A stretch of DNA of 42,222 nucleotides from a virus, in the IMG/VR virus record IMGVR_UViG_3300023179_004872, positions 1-42,222 of that record; one strand, written 5' to 3'. The notes beneath the pieces are model-generated. The model searched no databases and had not been told where the DNA came from. It saw only the letters and a list, made by a program, of their open reading frames with translations. Positions 20,607 through 28,957 of the stretch are shown here, in pieces. Every line of letters starts with the position of its first letter. The stretch's first letter is position 1. The position numbers and the translations under genes were made by a program.

Positions 20607-21689
20607 ATGGCTCGTTCCTTAAATGCAAGTGAAATTTTTGCAGGATCAGAACCAAGAATTGATGGGCAACTAACGAAAGCAAATTTCCTTAGGTTACTCA
20701 ATTGGTATTCTCAAAATAGAGATTTGAAAGATTCCCAAAAATGGGCTGTTGAATATTTCAAAAAGAAATTAAAACAGCCTGTTGCTATTTCCCAATTAAA
20801 AAATTCTCAAACCAATTTTGGATTCATTTGTCGGATGATATCTAATGGCTCAATACTGGATGAAAAAGACCAGATATGGTTTGAGAATGAAATCAAAAAA
20901 ATAAAAGAAACCAAAGAAGAAGTAATTATTGAAATTGCTTCTGAAGAGGTTAAACCAACAATCAATATTCAAGATAGGATTCGTGAGAAGGCCTCAGATT
21001 GTATTGGTGAATTAAATGGTGCAATAGATGATTTTATAGTATCTGGTTTTACAGCAAACACTTCACCCTATGGAATCATGCATACAAAGGCTATTAAAGG
21101 TGTTCATGTATCGCATATTTTAAATTGGGCAAAAAAGTTCCGTTCTGAATTTGATGATGCATTGAATAGTAAAGATGACCAAGTAAAAGAAGGTTATTCT
21201 AATTTCACTAAACCACAATTAAAGAAAATCATTGCATTTGGTGATTTGATTATATCTGATGCAATGAAGATATCTGGTGAAGCATTATTGACCAGAAAAC
21301 CAAGAAAACGAAAAACAAAGTCACCAGATGAACTGGTGGCTAAAATGAAATATTGTGATAAATTTGATGAATTAAAACTTGAGTCAATTAAAGCAAGAGA
21401 GATTATTGGATGCTCTCAGCTATTTGTCTACAATACAAAAACAAGAAAACTTGGTTGTTATGTTGCCTCTGATTCTTCTGGTTTATCGGTAAAAGGTTCA
21501 AGTATTATTGGGCATTCTGAAACAAAATCGGTACATAAAACTCTCCGAAAACCTGAAGTGACTTTGCCTGAAGTGTTAAAAGGCGGTAAAGTATTATTGC
21601 GTAATGTTATTGCCGATATTCGTGCTAAAGAATCTTGCCTCACAGGACGTATTAATTCTGATATAATACTGTTAAGGAGTTTGAAATGA
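20607..21689 (+). CDS. Conserved hypothetical phage protein (360 aa)
   Basis: N-terminal ~75 residues (LLNWYSQNRDLKDSQKWAVE, VAISQLKNSQTNFGFICRMI) form a helical module; a charged linker (about 95-125) leads to a C-terminal ~230-residue part with KPRKRKTKSPDELVAKMKYC and VYNTKTRKLGCYVASD. Proteins of this layout occur in T4-like environmental phages without assigned function. The basic linker is compatible with nucleic-acid binding (inference). Confidence 0.6.
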   Translation: MARSLNASEIFAGSEPRIDGQLTKANFLRLLNWYSQNRDLKDSQKWAVEYFKKKLKQPVAISQLKNSQTNFGFICRMISNGSILDEKDQIWFENEIKKIKETKEEVIIEIASEEVKPTINIQDRIREKASDCIGELNGAIDDFIVSGFTANTSPYGIMHTKAIKGVHVSHILNWAKKFRSEFDDALNSKDDQVKEGYSNFTKPQLKKIIAFGDLIISDAMKISGEALLTRKPRKRKTKSPDELVAKMKYCDKFDELKLESIKAREIIGCSQLFVYNTKTRKLGCYVASDSSGLSVKGSSIIGHSETKSVHKTLRKPEVTLPEVLKGGKVLLRNVIADIRAKESCLTGRINSDIILLRSLK

Positions 21690-22159
21690 GTGATTTTGAA
21701 TATGATTATCAACGATTTGACGAGATTATAAAACTACTGTTAAAATCTGCATGGATTAGACATGATGAAGAACTGGAGATTGGTGAAGATGTTTCTGACC
21801 AAAAAGAAGTTAAAATTATATTTGATGGTTATGGTGATTTAGAGGATGAAGATGAGAATGATGAATACCGTTACACAGAAGGCGGTAATAGGAACATGCA
21901 ATCATTTGCCATCTTTATACATAATGATGCATTAACTGAAGGCTTTGTTTTTCCACCGCACAATACATATTCATTTACCTTTGGTCGTGTGATTCAACAC
22001 CGACCAGATGAAGAAGTTTGTATCTTTGCTTGGTATGATGTTGAAAGTGATGATTGGGATATTATTCCACTTGAAGATAGATTATCAGAAGATAACTCTA
22101 TGGATGCGGAAGATGTTATGAGAATACTAGAAGGATTACATCAAAAGTATTTTGTGTAA
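21686..22159 (+). CDS. Acidic hypothetical protein (157 aa)
   Basis: Start follows TTAAGGAGTTTGAA. A very acidic loop (YGDLEDEDENDEYRYTEGG) is followed by a beta-rich half (SFAIFIHNDALTEGFVFPPH; EEVCIFAWYDVESDDWDIIP). Not recognised. Confidence 0.5.
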   Translation: MSDFEYDYQRFDEIIKLLLKSAWIRHDEELEIGEDVSDQKEVKIIFDGYGDLEDEDENDEYRYTEGGNRNMQSFAIFIHNDALTEGFVFPPHNTYSFTFGRVIQHRPDEEVCIFAWYDVESDDWDIIPLEDRLSEDNSMDAEDVMRILEGLHQKYFV

Positions 22160-22160
22160 T

Positions 22161-22835
22161 ATGGAGAAAATTTTATATAATGAGTTTGTTGAGGCGACAA
22201 AGATAAATCCGTTTGCAACCACTAAATCATTTGAAGCTGAACAATTACAGTATATTGTAATTGATAGACTATTACAAAATCCAGAAAATATGATAAAGTA
22301 TTTGGATAAATTTCCTGCTTTAGATAAAGAAGATTTTAGAAAAAATGGTAAAGTGATTAGCTATGCGCCAGGTTTACAGCAATTGATACCAGCTAACTGT
22401 TTACAAGATTTGACTATGTATTTTACAAACCTTCTTCACCCAATAATTGGAAAGAAGTTTCGTATTGAATGGTACACTAATATATTTTCTCCTGATATGA
22501 TTGTTACTGAGACTTCTAGATATCCGCATATTGATACATTTGACCTTGCAATCAATATTTGGTTGACAGAGAATCAAGATGGTGATGGAACGGCTTTTTA
22601 TAAATCACAAAACAATTTGTATTATGGAGAACCGGTTAAGTATGATTTTTCAGATGATGAAGAAGAGGTGTGGAAAAGATTTGAAGGCAATAATGATTAC
22701 AAGAAGTATTTGGTAATACCTTCAAAATATAATTCAGCTGTAGTTTACAACGGTAAGTTTTACCACTCGGCATATTATATACCAAAAGAGAACAAGGAAA
22801 GAAAATCGCTCGTTGGCGGTCTATTTGTATTATGA
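22161..22835 (+). CDS. DUF6445-like / 2OG-oxygenase-fold protein
   Basis: 224 residues from the first ATG. YPHIDTFDLAINIWLTENQD, GGTAFYKS-like GDGTAFYKSQ and NSAVVYNGKFYHSAY follow the HxD...H layout of the jelly-roll 2OG-Fe(II) superfamily as found in DUF6445. H and D of PHIDTF and the H of FYHSAY are the likely metal ligands; a clear 2OG-binding arginine follows in KSLVGG's neighbourhood only weakly. It lies next to RNase H. Substrate unknown. Confidence 0.6.
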   Translation: MEKILYNEFVEATKINPFATTKSFEAEQLQYIVIDRLLQNPENMIKYLDKFPALDKEDFRKNGKVISYAPGLQQLIPANCLQDLTMYFTNLLHPIIGKKFRIEWYTNIFSPDMIVTETSRYPHIDTFDLAINIWLTENQDGDGTAFYKSQNNLYYGEPVKYDFSDDEEEVWKRFEGNNDYKKYLVIPSKYNSAVVYNGKFYHSAYYIPKENKERKSLVGGLFVL

Positions 22836-23680
22836 TTATTTTTGACTTTAACCAAGTTGCTATTTCCAATTTAATGGAACAAATAGGGTCTTCTAAGACA
22901 CCTGTTGATGAATCGTTGGTTCGCCACATGATTTTAAACACAATCAGAACTTATGTAAAGAAGTTCAAGGCAGAATTCGGCCCAAATATAATTATTGCTT
23001 GTGACAATAAGAAATACTGGCGCCGTGAGATATTTCCATATTACAAGGCAAATCGTAAAAAATCTCGTGAATCATCTGGTCACGATTGGAACTCTATCTT
23101 TGATTGCTTGAATAAAATCCGTGATGAATTGCGTGAACATTCACCATATAAAGTTATTGAAGTTGATACAGCTGAGGCTGATGATATCATTGCCGTATTA
23201 TCAATTAAGCATTCAGCTAATGAGAAGGTTATGATTCTGTCCTCAGATAAAGACTTTGCACAATTGCAAAAGTATCCTAATGTTGAACAGTATTCACCAA
23301 TTCTAAAGAAATTCATTAAAGAACCTTTGCCTTCTGCTCAATTAAAACAGTTGGTGATTCGTGGTGATAAGAGTGATGGCATTCCAAACATTCTTTCTAA
23401 AGATGATACCTTTGTTGAAGGTGTAAGGCAGAAACCTATTACAGAAGCAAAAATCATTAACTGGATGAATCAGAAGCCAGAAGAATTTTGTACCGAAGAA
23501 ATGTTGCGTAATTTTAACCGCAATGAAATGCTAATTGACCTTACAAAAATACCCGAAAATTTAAAACAAAATATCATAGATACCTATGAATCAAGTAAAG
23601 GTCGTACTCGGCAAGAGTTTATGAATTATATGGTTGCTAATCGTCTTAAAAACTTAATTGAAGTGATTGACGAATTTTAA
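22832..23680 (+). CDS. rnh: RNase H (T4 Rnh, FEN-1-like 5'-3' nuclease)
   Basis: 282 residues. Acidic metal-site motifs are in order: D5 (MIIFDFNQ), D58 (IIACDNKKYWRREIFPYYKA), EADD at 115-118, SDKDF at 138-142 and GDKSDGIPNI at 178-187. This is the flap-endonuclease family that in T4 removes RNA primers from lagging-strand fragments together with gp32. Overlaps the preceding gene by an ATGA. Confidence 0.93.
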   Translation: MIIFDFNQVAISNLMEQIGSSKTPVDESLVRHMILNTIRTYVKKFKAEFGPNIIIACDNKKYWRREIFPYYKANRKKSRESSGHDWNSIFDCLNKIRDELREHSPYKVIEVDTAEADDIIAVLSIKHSANEKVMILSSDKDFAQLQKYPNVEQYSPILKKFIKEPLPSAQLKQLVIRGDKSDGIPNILSKDDTFVEGVRQKPITEAKIINWMNQKPEEFCTEEMLRNFNRNEMLIDLTKIPENLKQNIIDTYESSKGRTRQEFMNYMVANRLKNLIEVIDEF

Positions 23681-23690
23681 AGAGAAAAAA

Positions 23691-24125
23691 ATGAATGATT
23701 TATTATATTTTGAAATAATTGAGCTGTTTCAAAAAGCAGAAACAAGAAAAGATAAAATTGCTGTATTACAAAAATATGGAAGTTCTTCTTTTCAGGATTT
23801 TCTATATTGCGTTTTTAATCCAGATATAAAGTTTGATGTGGAAATTCCACAATACCGACCTGCTATAGAACCAGCTGGATTAAATTTTACTTACATTCAT
23901 AATGAGATGAGTAAGATATATCGTTTTATTGTTGGTCATCCTAAACGCAGCCCAGACTTAACAGGTAAAAAACAAAAACAACTATTAACTGTTATTTTAG
24001 AATCTCTTCATAAAGATGAAGCAGAACTATTTGTTAGGATGATGAAAAAAGATTTAGATGTAAAATATCTATCACAACAAATTGTCCGTGAAGCATTTCC
24101 TAACTTAAATTTTCCAAAGAAATGA
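23691..24125 (+). CDS. DUF6433-family phage protein
   Basis: 144 residues from the ATG at 23691 (AAAGAGAAAAAAATG). LYFEIIELFQKAETRKDKIA, VLQKYGSSSFQDFLYCVFNP then FTYIHNEMSKIYRFI fit the recalled DUF6433 family of T4-like phages, usually beside replication genes. All-helical. Function unknown. Confidence 0.7.
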   Translation: MNDLLYFEIIELFQKAETRKDKIAVLQKYGSSSFQDFLYCVFNPDIKFDVEIPQYRPAIEPAGLNFTYIHNEMSKIYRFIVGHPKRSPDLTGKKQKQLLTVILESLHKDEAELFVRMMKKDLDVKYLSQQIVREAFPNLNFPKK

Positions 24126-24868
24126 AAGTAGCTATTGTAACCCCAACTATCGCATCCGAGCATTTAGCTAAATGTATTGCTTCGGTTGATAAACAAACAT
24201 ACGAAGATATTGTACATTATATCTTTATTGATGGTTGTCAGTATGAACCAAAGGCAAGAGAAATTCTTGTTGGTTCATCTAAGACCAGAATGATTGAATT
24301 GGAAGAAAATGTTGGCAAAGGTTGGTATGGTCATCGTGTATATGCCGCCTCCTCTTTCTTGGTTAATGCTGATATCATTTGTTACCTAGATGAAGATAAT
24401 TGGATTGAACCAGAACATATACAGAAAATGGTTGATACGATTAAAGAAGGTAATCAATGGGCATATTCTTTAAGAAAAATATATGATAAAGATGAAAACT
24501 TTTTGTGTGAAGATAATTGTGAATCATTAGGAAAATGGCCAGTACATTTTAATCCTGATATACATCACATTGACACTAGTTGTTTTGGTGTGCGCCGTGA
24601 TATTGCTGTTCAAATTGGTCACTTTTGGTATGGTCAATGGGGTGCAGATAGACAATTCTTCAATGCAATAAAGAAACATTTTCCAAAGTATGCCTGTACG
24701 AATGATTATACAGTATGCTACAGGCTTGATGGCAATCCTAATTCTGTAACGAAAGAATTTTTTGAGCAAGGTAATGAAGTCAATGAAAAGAAATATAATG
24801 GTAAGTTCCCATGGAAAATAAAACAGAAAACTCTTTCCGTAGGGCCAGGAATTTCAATTATTATTTAA
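24122..24868 (+). CDS. Family 2-type glycosyltransferase
   Basis: 248 residues, GT-A fold: MKVAIVTPTIASEHLAKCIA start, donor-site strand and the DxD-like LDEDN at 89-93, then a GxWP..F acceptor region (LGKWPVHFNPDIHHIDTSCF) and WGADRQFF. Transfers a sugar from a nucleotide-sugar donor. Lying before galE, it could glycosylate phage DNA, a virion protein or host surface sugars; which is unknown. Confidence 0.8.
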   Translation: MKVAIVTPTIASEHLAKCIASVDKQTYEDIVHYIFIDGCQYEPKAREILVGSSKTRMIELEENVGKGWYGHRVYAASSFLVNADIICYLDEDNWIEPEHIQKMVDTIKEGNQWAYSLRKIYDKDENFLCEDNCESLGKWPVHFNPDIHHIDTSCFGVRRDIAVQIGHFWYGQWGADRQFFNAIKKHFPKYACTNDYTVCYRLDGNPNSVTKEFFEQGNEVNEKKYNGKFPWKIKQKTLSVGPGISIII

Positions 24869-24880
24869 TTTTCTTCTAAT

Positions 24881-25828
24881 ATGAAAATTAGAACAGCATT
24901 AATAACTGGAGGTTCCGGGTATCTCGGTAGTCATTTAAGTAAAGCATTAAAGAAGGCTGGTTGGAAAACTTTTGTATATGACAAGGTTAAACCAAAACAC
25001 AACTATGCTGATATGTGTGAAGTTGCAGATATTAGAGATAGGAATTCTTTAGAGAATGTTTTTCGTAAAGTTAAATTTGATACCGTCTTTCATTTAGCAG
25101 GAAGAATTGAGGTCGGTAGTTCTTTTGAAGAACCAACTGAATTTTGGGATGTTAATACTGGTGGTACAGCAACCTTATTGAACATGATGAAGAAATACAA
25201 TGTGGAAAAGATTGTATACTCATCAACTGCCGGTGTATACTTATCTGGAGGTCTAGCGATACCAGAAACAGAATGTACCACTAATAATCATGTTTATGGT
25301 AACACCAAACTAGCTTCTGAATATGCTATTGAAGACTCTGGTCTAAAGTATATCATTTTTAGATACTTCAATTTGGCTGGTGCCGATGAAGATGGTGAAA
25401 TGGGTGAAGACCATCAACCTGAAACTCATTTGATTCCACAAATACTAACCAATCTAAATAACTTTAAACTATTCGGTGATGATTACAATACTCCTGATGG
25501 AACTTGTATTCGTGACTATGTTCATGTAGCTGATGTAGCTAATGCACATATATTAGCTGCAAATTATTTGGAAGAAAATGTAGAATCTCAAGTAGTTAAT
25601 TTGGGTACAGGTAAAGGCTATTCTATTTTAGAAATTATTTCCTTAATTGAATCTTGCCTAAATCTGAAAGTAAATTATACCGTATTGCCAAGAAGAAAAG
25701 GTGACCCTGATAGGTTAGTGGCAAATGTTAAATATGCCTCAGAGTTATTGAATTTCAAGTGTAAATATGATATAATGGATATTATTAAGACAGCATATAA
25801 TTGGCACACAATAAATCATGGAACATAA
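24881..25828 (+). CDS. galE: UDP-glucose 4-epimerase-like (SDR)
   Basis: 315 residues. Rossmann motif GGSGYLGS at 10-17, catalytic SST at 114-116 and YxxxK (Y139-GNT-K143), then RYFNLAGADEDGEMGEDHQP and TPDGTCIRDYVHVADVANAH, all diagnostic of GalE. Interconverts UDP-glucose and UDP-galactose with bound NAD. It probably supplies donor sugar to the adjacent glycosyltransferase. Related SDR epimerases cannot be fully excluded. Confidence 0.88.
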   Translation: MKIRTALITGGSGYLGSHLSKALKKAGWKTFVYDKVKPKHNYADMCEVADIRDRNSLENVFRKVKFDTVFHLAGRIEVGSSFEEPTEFWDVNTGGTATLLNMMKKYNVEKIVYSSTAGVYLSGGLAIPETECTTNNHVYGNTKLASEYAIEDSGLKYIIFRYFNLAGADEDGEMGEDHQPETHLIPQILTNLNNFKLFGDDYNTPDGTCIRDYVHVADVANAHILAANYLEENVESQVVNLGTGKGYSILEIISLIESCLNLKVNYTVLPRRKGDPDRLVANVKYASELLNFKCKYDIMDIIKTAYNWHTINHGT

Positions 25829-26408
25829 AACTTTGACAAATATTAAATCCTTAGCTGAGTTTCCGCAAACTACAACTGAGAGAATTGAAAATTCATTATT
25901 AGACCACCATATTCACTTCATCAATGGAGACATAGATGAAGAATCGGTAAAAGAAGCTATCAAATGGCTTATTTACGAAAATTTAGAAAAAAGTAAAGAC
26001 AAGGTTTTGACCATCTATATCAATTCTTGCGGTGGCAATTTAACTGATGCTTTCGCTTTAATTGATATTATGAAACAATCAAAACACACCATTCGTACAA
26101 TTGGAATTGGTAATGTAATGAGTGCTGCCTTCCTTTTGTTTGCTTGTGGTTCTAGAGGTGAAAGATATATATCTAAACATACAAGCATTATGTGTCATCA
26201 ATTTACTGGCAGTATGGAAAGTAAATACCATGACATTAAGGCTCAAATGAAAGAAACGGAGAATTGCAATAATCGTATGATTGAAATTTTAAAAGAAGCA
26301 ACAGATTTACCGGTGAGTAAAATTAAATCAAAACTTTTATCACCAAGTGATGTTTACTTGACAGCTGAAGAATTAATTACATTTAACGTGGCAGACCACA
26401 TCTTGTAA
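25818..26408 (+). CDS. ClpP-like serine protease
   Basis: 196 residues. Catalytic triad candidates are S102 (GNVMSAAF), H127 (MCHQF) and D178 (SPSDVYLTAEE); INSCGG at 69-74 is the oxyanion-loop region. The fold and length match ClpP without a long propeptide. It overlaps galE by 11 nt. Phage ClpP may process head proteins or work with host ClpX/ClpA; no phage unfoldase is seen here. Confidence 0.85.
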   Translation: MEHKTLTNIKSLAEFPQTTTERIENSLLDHHIHFINGDIDEESVKEAIKWLIYENLEKSKDKVLTIYINSCGGNLTDAFALIDIMKQSKHTIRTIGIGNVMSAAFLLFACGSRGERYISKHTSIMCHQFTGSMESKYHDIKAQMKETENCNNRMIEILKEATDLPVSKIKSKLLSPSDVYLTAEELITFNVADHIL

Positions 26409-26409
26409 A

Positions 26410-26568
26410 ATGATAGCAGGCGGTAATAAGTATCAAAAGATTCGTAGTCCGAAATCTAAGAAAAATGAAGACAAAGAGGACTTTAAAGAGTTTAAAAACA
26501 AAGCTAAACGCAACTATGATAAAGCTATGAAGCGTTTGCGAAAAAAGGATGAAGATGAGTTATATTAA
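26410..26568 (+). CDS. Very basic small protein (52 aa)
   Basis: Lys-rich (KYQKIRSPKSKKNEDKEDFK then KNKAKRNYDKAMKRLRKKDE), helical C-terminus. Starts 1 nt after clpP and overlaps the next gene by 14 nt. May bind nucleic acid; not recognised. Confidence 0.5.
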   Translation: MIAGGNKYQKIRSPKSKKNEDKEDFKEFKNKAKRNYDKAMKRLRKKDEDELY

Positions 26569-26722
26569 AGAACTTCAAAAACAAATTGCTGAATTGAATT
26601 TGCGTATACAACAAAATCAAGGTGATGTTATTGAATTGCAAGAAAAATTAAATAAATTATTAATATCTGAATTTGAAGAAGATATGCGAGAAGAATCCAA
26701 CCAACAATTATTAAAAGGATAA
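26555..26722 (+). CDS. Coiled-coil protein (55 aa)
   Basis: A continuous heptad pattern (IKELQKQIAELNLRIQQNQG, then VIELQEKLNKLL), ending acidic. Last gene before the next promoter. Not recognised. Confidence 0.5.
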   Translation: MSYIKELQKQIAELNLRIQQNQGDVIELQEKLNKLLISEFEEDMREESNQQLLKG

Positions 26723-26723
26723 G

Positions 26724-26776
26724 TGTTGTAATAAAACAACAACACGCTTGACATACCCATCTACCTGTGTTAGGAT
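26724..26776 (+). promoter_or_regulatory. Promoter with TGTTG-N8-CAACA dyad, leaderless gene downstream
   Basis: Dyad 26724-26728/26737-26741, 6 bp to TTGACA (26748-26753), 17-bp spacer, TAGGAT (26771-26776). The ATG at 26783 lies 6 nt after the -10 box, where transcription should start. Confidence 0.75.
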
Positions 26777-26782
26777 GTAGGT

Positions 26783-27154
26783 ATGTTAGAAATTTTAAAA
26801 GAAACCACGGTTTGGGCTGACAGCTCAAATGCCAATCATACTTACTTGCTTGAAGGAAGTAAAATTATCGCTTATGCAAAATTTGGCGGTAATGACATTC
26901 AAGAATTAAGAACACAAATCAAAATTGATAAAAGGTACCGAACCTTTGTAAAGACCAAGCATTCAGGTCTTCAAAAACTTATCAAAAAAACACCCCCAAA
27001 ACCTAATACTTCCGTATTCAAAGTTACAAGTGGTGAAAAAGAATATTTTGTAGAACTTTTTAATTACAATTATACTTGTACTTGTACTGGTTACAATTTC
27101 CGTGGAAAATGTAAACATATTACTGCTGTTGTAGAATCACAACAGCCCGCTTGA
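26783..27154 (+). CDS. SWIM zinc-finger protein
   Basis: 123 residues. The C-terminal SWIM motif CxC-x8-CxH is exact: C99, C101, C110 and H112 (YTCTCTGYNFRGKCKHI). SWIM fingers bind DNA or proteins and occur in MuDR transposases, SWI/SNF-like ATPases and small phage proteins. The N-terminal part (KIIAYAKFGGNDIQELRTQI) is beta-rich. Probably translated from a leaderless or nearly leaderless mRNA, as no Shine-Dalgarno fits. Confidence 0.75.
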   Translation: MLEILKETTVWADSSNANHTYLLEGSKIIAYAKFGGNDIQELRTQIKIDKRYRTFVKTKHSGLQKLIKKTPPKPNTSVFKVTSGEKEYFVELFNYNYTCTCTGYNFRGKCKHITAVVESQQPA

Positions 27155-27178
27155 CAATCCTGCCTGTTCTGTTATAAT
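27127..27178 (+). promoter_or_regulatory. Promoter with TGTTG-N8-CAACA dyad (for 27205 gene)
   Basis: Dyad 27127-27131/27140-27144 (extended to 8 bp GCTGTTGT/ACAACAGC), 6 bp to TTGACA (27151-27156), 16 bp, TATAAT (27173-27178). The dyad lies inside the last codons of the SWIM gene. Confidence 0.85.
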
Positions 27179-27204
27179 ACTTCCATAAATTGTTGAAAGC
27201 GATT

Positions 27205-27531
27205 ATGAAATTACACATTGAAACTCAAGACCAAGAAAACTACGGTGCCCACGATTGGGACGGAGTTGGTGAGTGCCCACAATATTGGAAATTCAAGGGC
27301 GGGCAGGACTTTTTTGTTCTATTCAAAAATCCAAATCGCCCACCTAGTGCCGATACTGTAACCGCCATCATTATGTCGGTTCGTGGTGATATTGAAGAAA
27401 ATAGCAATTATTTCCGCCGTAATATTATTGGTTGGGATATTGTTGCTGATGATTTTATGACCGAATTTGAAAAATCACAATTAGAGTATGATGGTGATAT
27501 TTTCTTTCCTGCTAAAGTGATTGAACTATGA
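27205..27531 (+). CDS. Conserved small phage protein (108 aa)
   Basis: Start at ATG 27205. MKLHIETQDQENYGAHDWDG then YWKFKGGQDFFVLF is a recognised conserved family of phage proteins (MKLHI.TQ..ENYG......YWKFKGG). Alpha/beta; acidic C-terminus. Function unknown. Confidence 0.7.
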   Translation: MKLHIETQDQENYGAHDWDGVGECPQYWKFKGGQDFFVLFKNPNRPPSADTVTAIIMSVRGDIEENSNYFRRNIIGWDIVADDFMTEFEKSQLEYDGDIFFPAKVIEL

Positions 27532-27881
27532 TAATCTACACCTATCAAAAATCTAAAAAGAAAAAGAAAACAAAAAAAGAAATGGCCGAGTATCAGGCTT
27601 GGGTTGATAATATTGCTAATCAGAAAACAAATTTTTCAAGGAAAAATATGGGAAAAATATCTTTTGATCCTAAAGTTATACCGAAACTAACGATACCTGC
27701 TGGTCGTGATGTTAGAAAATATCCGAGTATGGTAACACCTGGCGGTTCTGCTACAAAACCTGTTAAAGGAAATGTTTATACTGGTACTGCTATGTTAGGA
27801 ATTGGTACTTTGCATAAAAGTAATGCTGTGCCGATTTTTAGTGATGAAGAAGCAAAAGACCAAGCGAGTATGCGGAGATGA
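27528..27881 (+). CDS. Conserved phage protein (YTGTAMLGIGTLHKSN family, 117 aa)
   Basis: Basic N-terminus (SKKKKKTKKE), then a short conserved C-terminal motif VYTGTAMLGIGTLHKSNAVP followed by acidic EEA and MRR. This C-terminal signature recurs in many environmental phages. No function known to me. Confidence 0.65.
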   Translation: MIIYTYQKSKKKKKTKKEMAEYQAWVDNIANQKTNFSRKNMGKISFDPKVIPKLTIPAGRDVRKYPSMVTPGGSATKPVKGNVYTGTAMLGIGTLHKSNAVPIFSDEEAKDQASMRR

Positions 27882-27896
27882 ATACTAAAGTATTAC

Positions 27897-27948
27897 TGTT
27901 GCTTTCATGCAACAAGACGCTTGACAATCCTGCCCATTGTGTTATACT
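27897..27948 (+). promoter_or_regulatory. Promoter with TGTTG-N8-CAACA dyad (for 27979 gene)
   Basis: Dyad 27897-27901/27910-27914 (TGTTGC/GCAACA), 6 bp to TTGACA (27921-27926), 16 bp, TATACT (27943-27948), then leader CCATCCATAGATTGAGAAAG. Confidence 0.85.
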
Positions 27949-27978
27949 CCATCCATAGATTGAGAAAGCGAGATTTTT

Positions 27979-28728
27979 ATGAAATTACTTAGTACAGGCA
28001 ACCCCAAGATTTTAAAAGGTTTAAAACAAGGTTTTAACACTTATATTATGCACCTTGCACCTGCAAATTTATCAGGTTATGAAACCTGCCCTAAACGAAC
28101 AGCTGGTTGCACCTCTGCTTGTTTGAATACTGCTGGTCGTGGCGGAATGTTCAAAAAAGGCGAAAATACTAATATGATCCAAAAAGCTCGTATTCGTAAA
28201 ACCAAAATGTTTTTTGAAGACCGTATTACCTTTATGAATTTACTGGTTAAAGATATTGAATTGGGTATTAAACAATCCGCTAAAAAAGGTTTGACTCCTG
28301 TTTTCCGTATGAACGGCACATCCGACCTTTCTTTTGAAAAATACGAAGTGCTTCGCAACGGTCAAACCTACAGTAATATTTTTACCGCTTTTCCTGAAGT
28401 CCAATTTTATGACTATACCAAGATTCTTGGTCGCAAAGTGAAAAATATTTCTAATTACCATTTGACATTTTCTGCTGCTGATGGTAATGATGCCGATGTT
28501 TATCGTGCTATTGCAGAAGGTTACAATGTTGCTACTGTGTTTGGTTTGAAGAAAACCGAAGCGATGCCAAAAACCTATTTGACTCGTATCGTTTTTAATG
28601 GTGATGATTCTGATTTACGCTTTTTAGATCCAAAAGGCGTTGTTGTTGGTTTGTATGCCAAAGGTAAGGCTAAAAAAGATACCTCTGGTTTTGTGAAATA
28701 TCCTACTTTTTTAATGAAGGCTGCTTAA
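27979..28728 (+). CDS. DUF7227 / gp88-like protein
   Basis: 249 residues. STGNPKILKGLKQGFNTYIM, HLAPANLSGYETCPKRTAGC, TSACLNTAGRGGM and ARIRKTKMFFEDR reproduce the conserved cysteine-containing N-terminal core of the DUF7227/gp88-like family (CP..T.GC...CL...GRG...). The three or four close cysteines suggest a metal or Fe-S site. Widely distributed in environmental phages and thought replication-associated by some annotations; enzymatic role unknown. Confidence 0.7.
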   Translation: MKLLSTGNPKILKGLKQGFNTYIMHLAPANLSGYETCPKRTAGCTSACLNTAGRGGMFKKGENTNMIQKARIRKTKMFFEDRITFMNLLVKDIELGIKQSAKKGLTPVFRMNGTSDLSFEKYEVLRNGQTYSNIFTAFPEVQFYDYTKILGRKVKNISNYHLTFSAADGNDADVYRAIAEGYNVATVFGLKKTEAMPKTYLTRIVFNGDDSDLRFLDPKGVVVGLYAKGKAKKDTSGFVKYPTFLMKAA

Positions 28729-28729
28729 T

Positions 28730-28801
28730 ATGTGGATGTATGATGAAGAATTTGATGAATATGTTTATATTCCAACAAAAGAAGAATTGGAAGCATTATG
28801 A
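28730..28801 (+). CDS. Acidic microprotein (23 aa)
   Basis: MWMYDEEFDEYVYIPTKEEL plus EAL. It starts 1 nt after the preceding stop and overlaps the next start by ATGA, so it may be real or a coupling peptide. Confidence 0.4.
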   Translation: MWMYDEEFDEYVYIPTKEELEAL

Positions 28802-28956
28802 TTTTAGATAATAATATTGCTGTTTTAAGAAAAGCAATAAACGGCAAACCTAGTTACACTAAAAAAGTGTTGGCTAAAATGACAAACGCTGGATGGAAAA
28901 TTGTGAAATCACATTCGCATTCTGACGGCACTTTTACTTATGTTTTGGAGTTATGA
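28798..28956 (+). CDS. Hypothetical protein (52 aa)
   Basis: Helix followed by a strand-turn-strand (NAGWKIVKSHSHSDGTFTYV), resembling small winged or two-strand DNA-binding proteins. ATGA overlap upstream. Not recognised. Confidence 0.45.
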   Translation: MILDNNIAVLRKAINGKPSYTKKVLAKMTNAGWKIVKSHSHSDGTFTYVLEL

Positions 28957-28957
28957 T

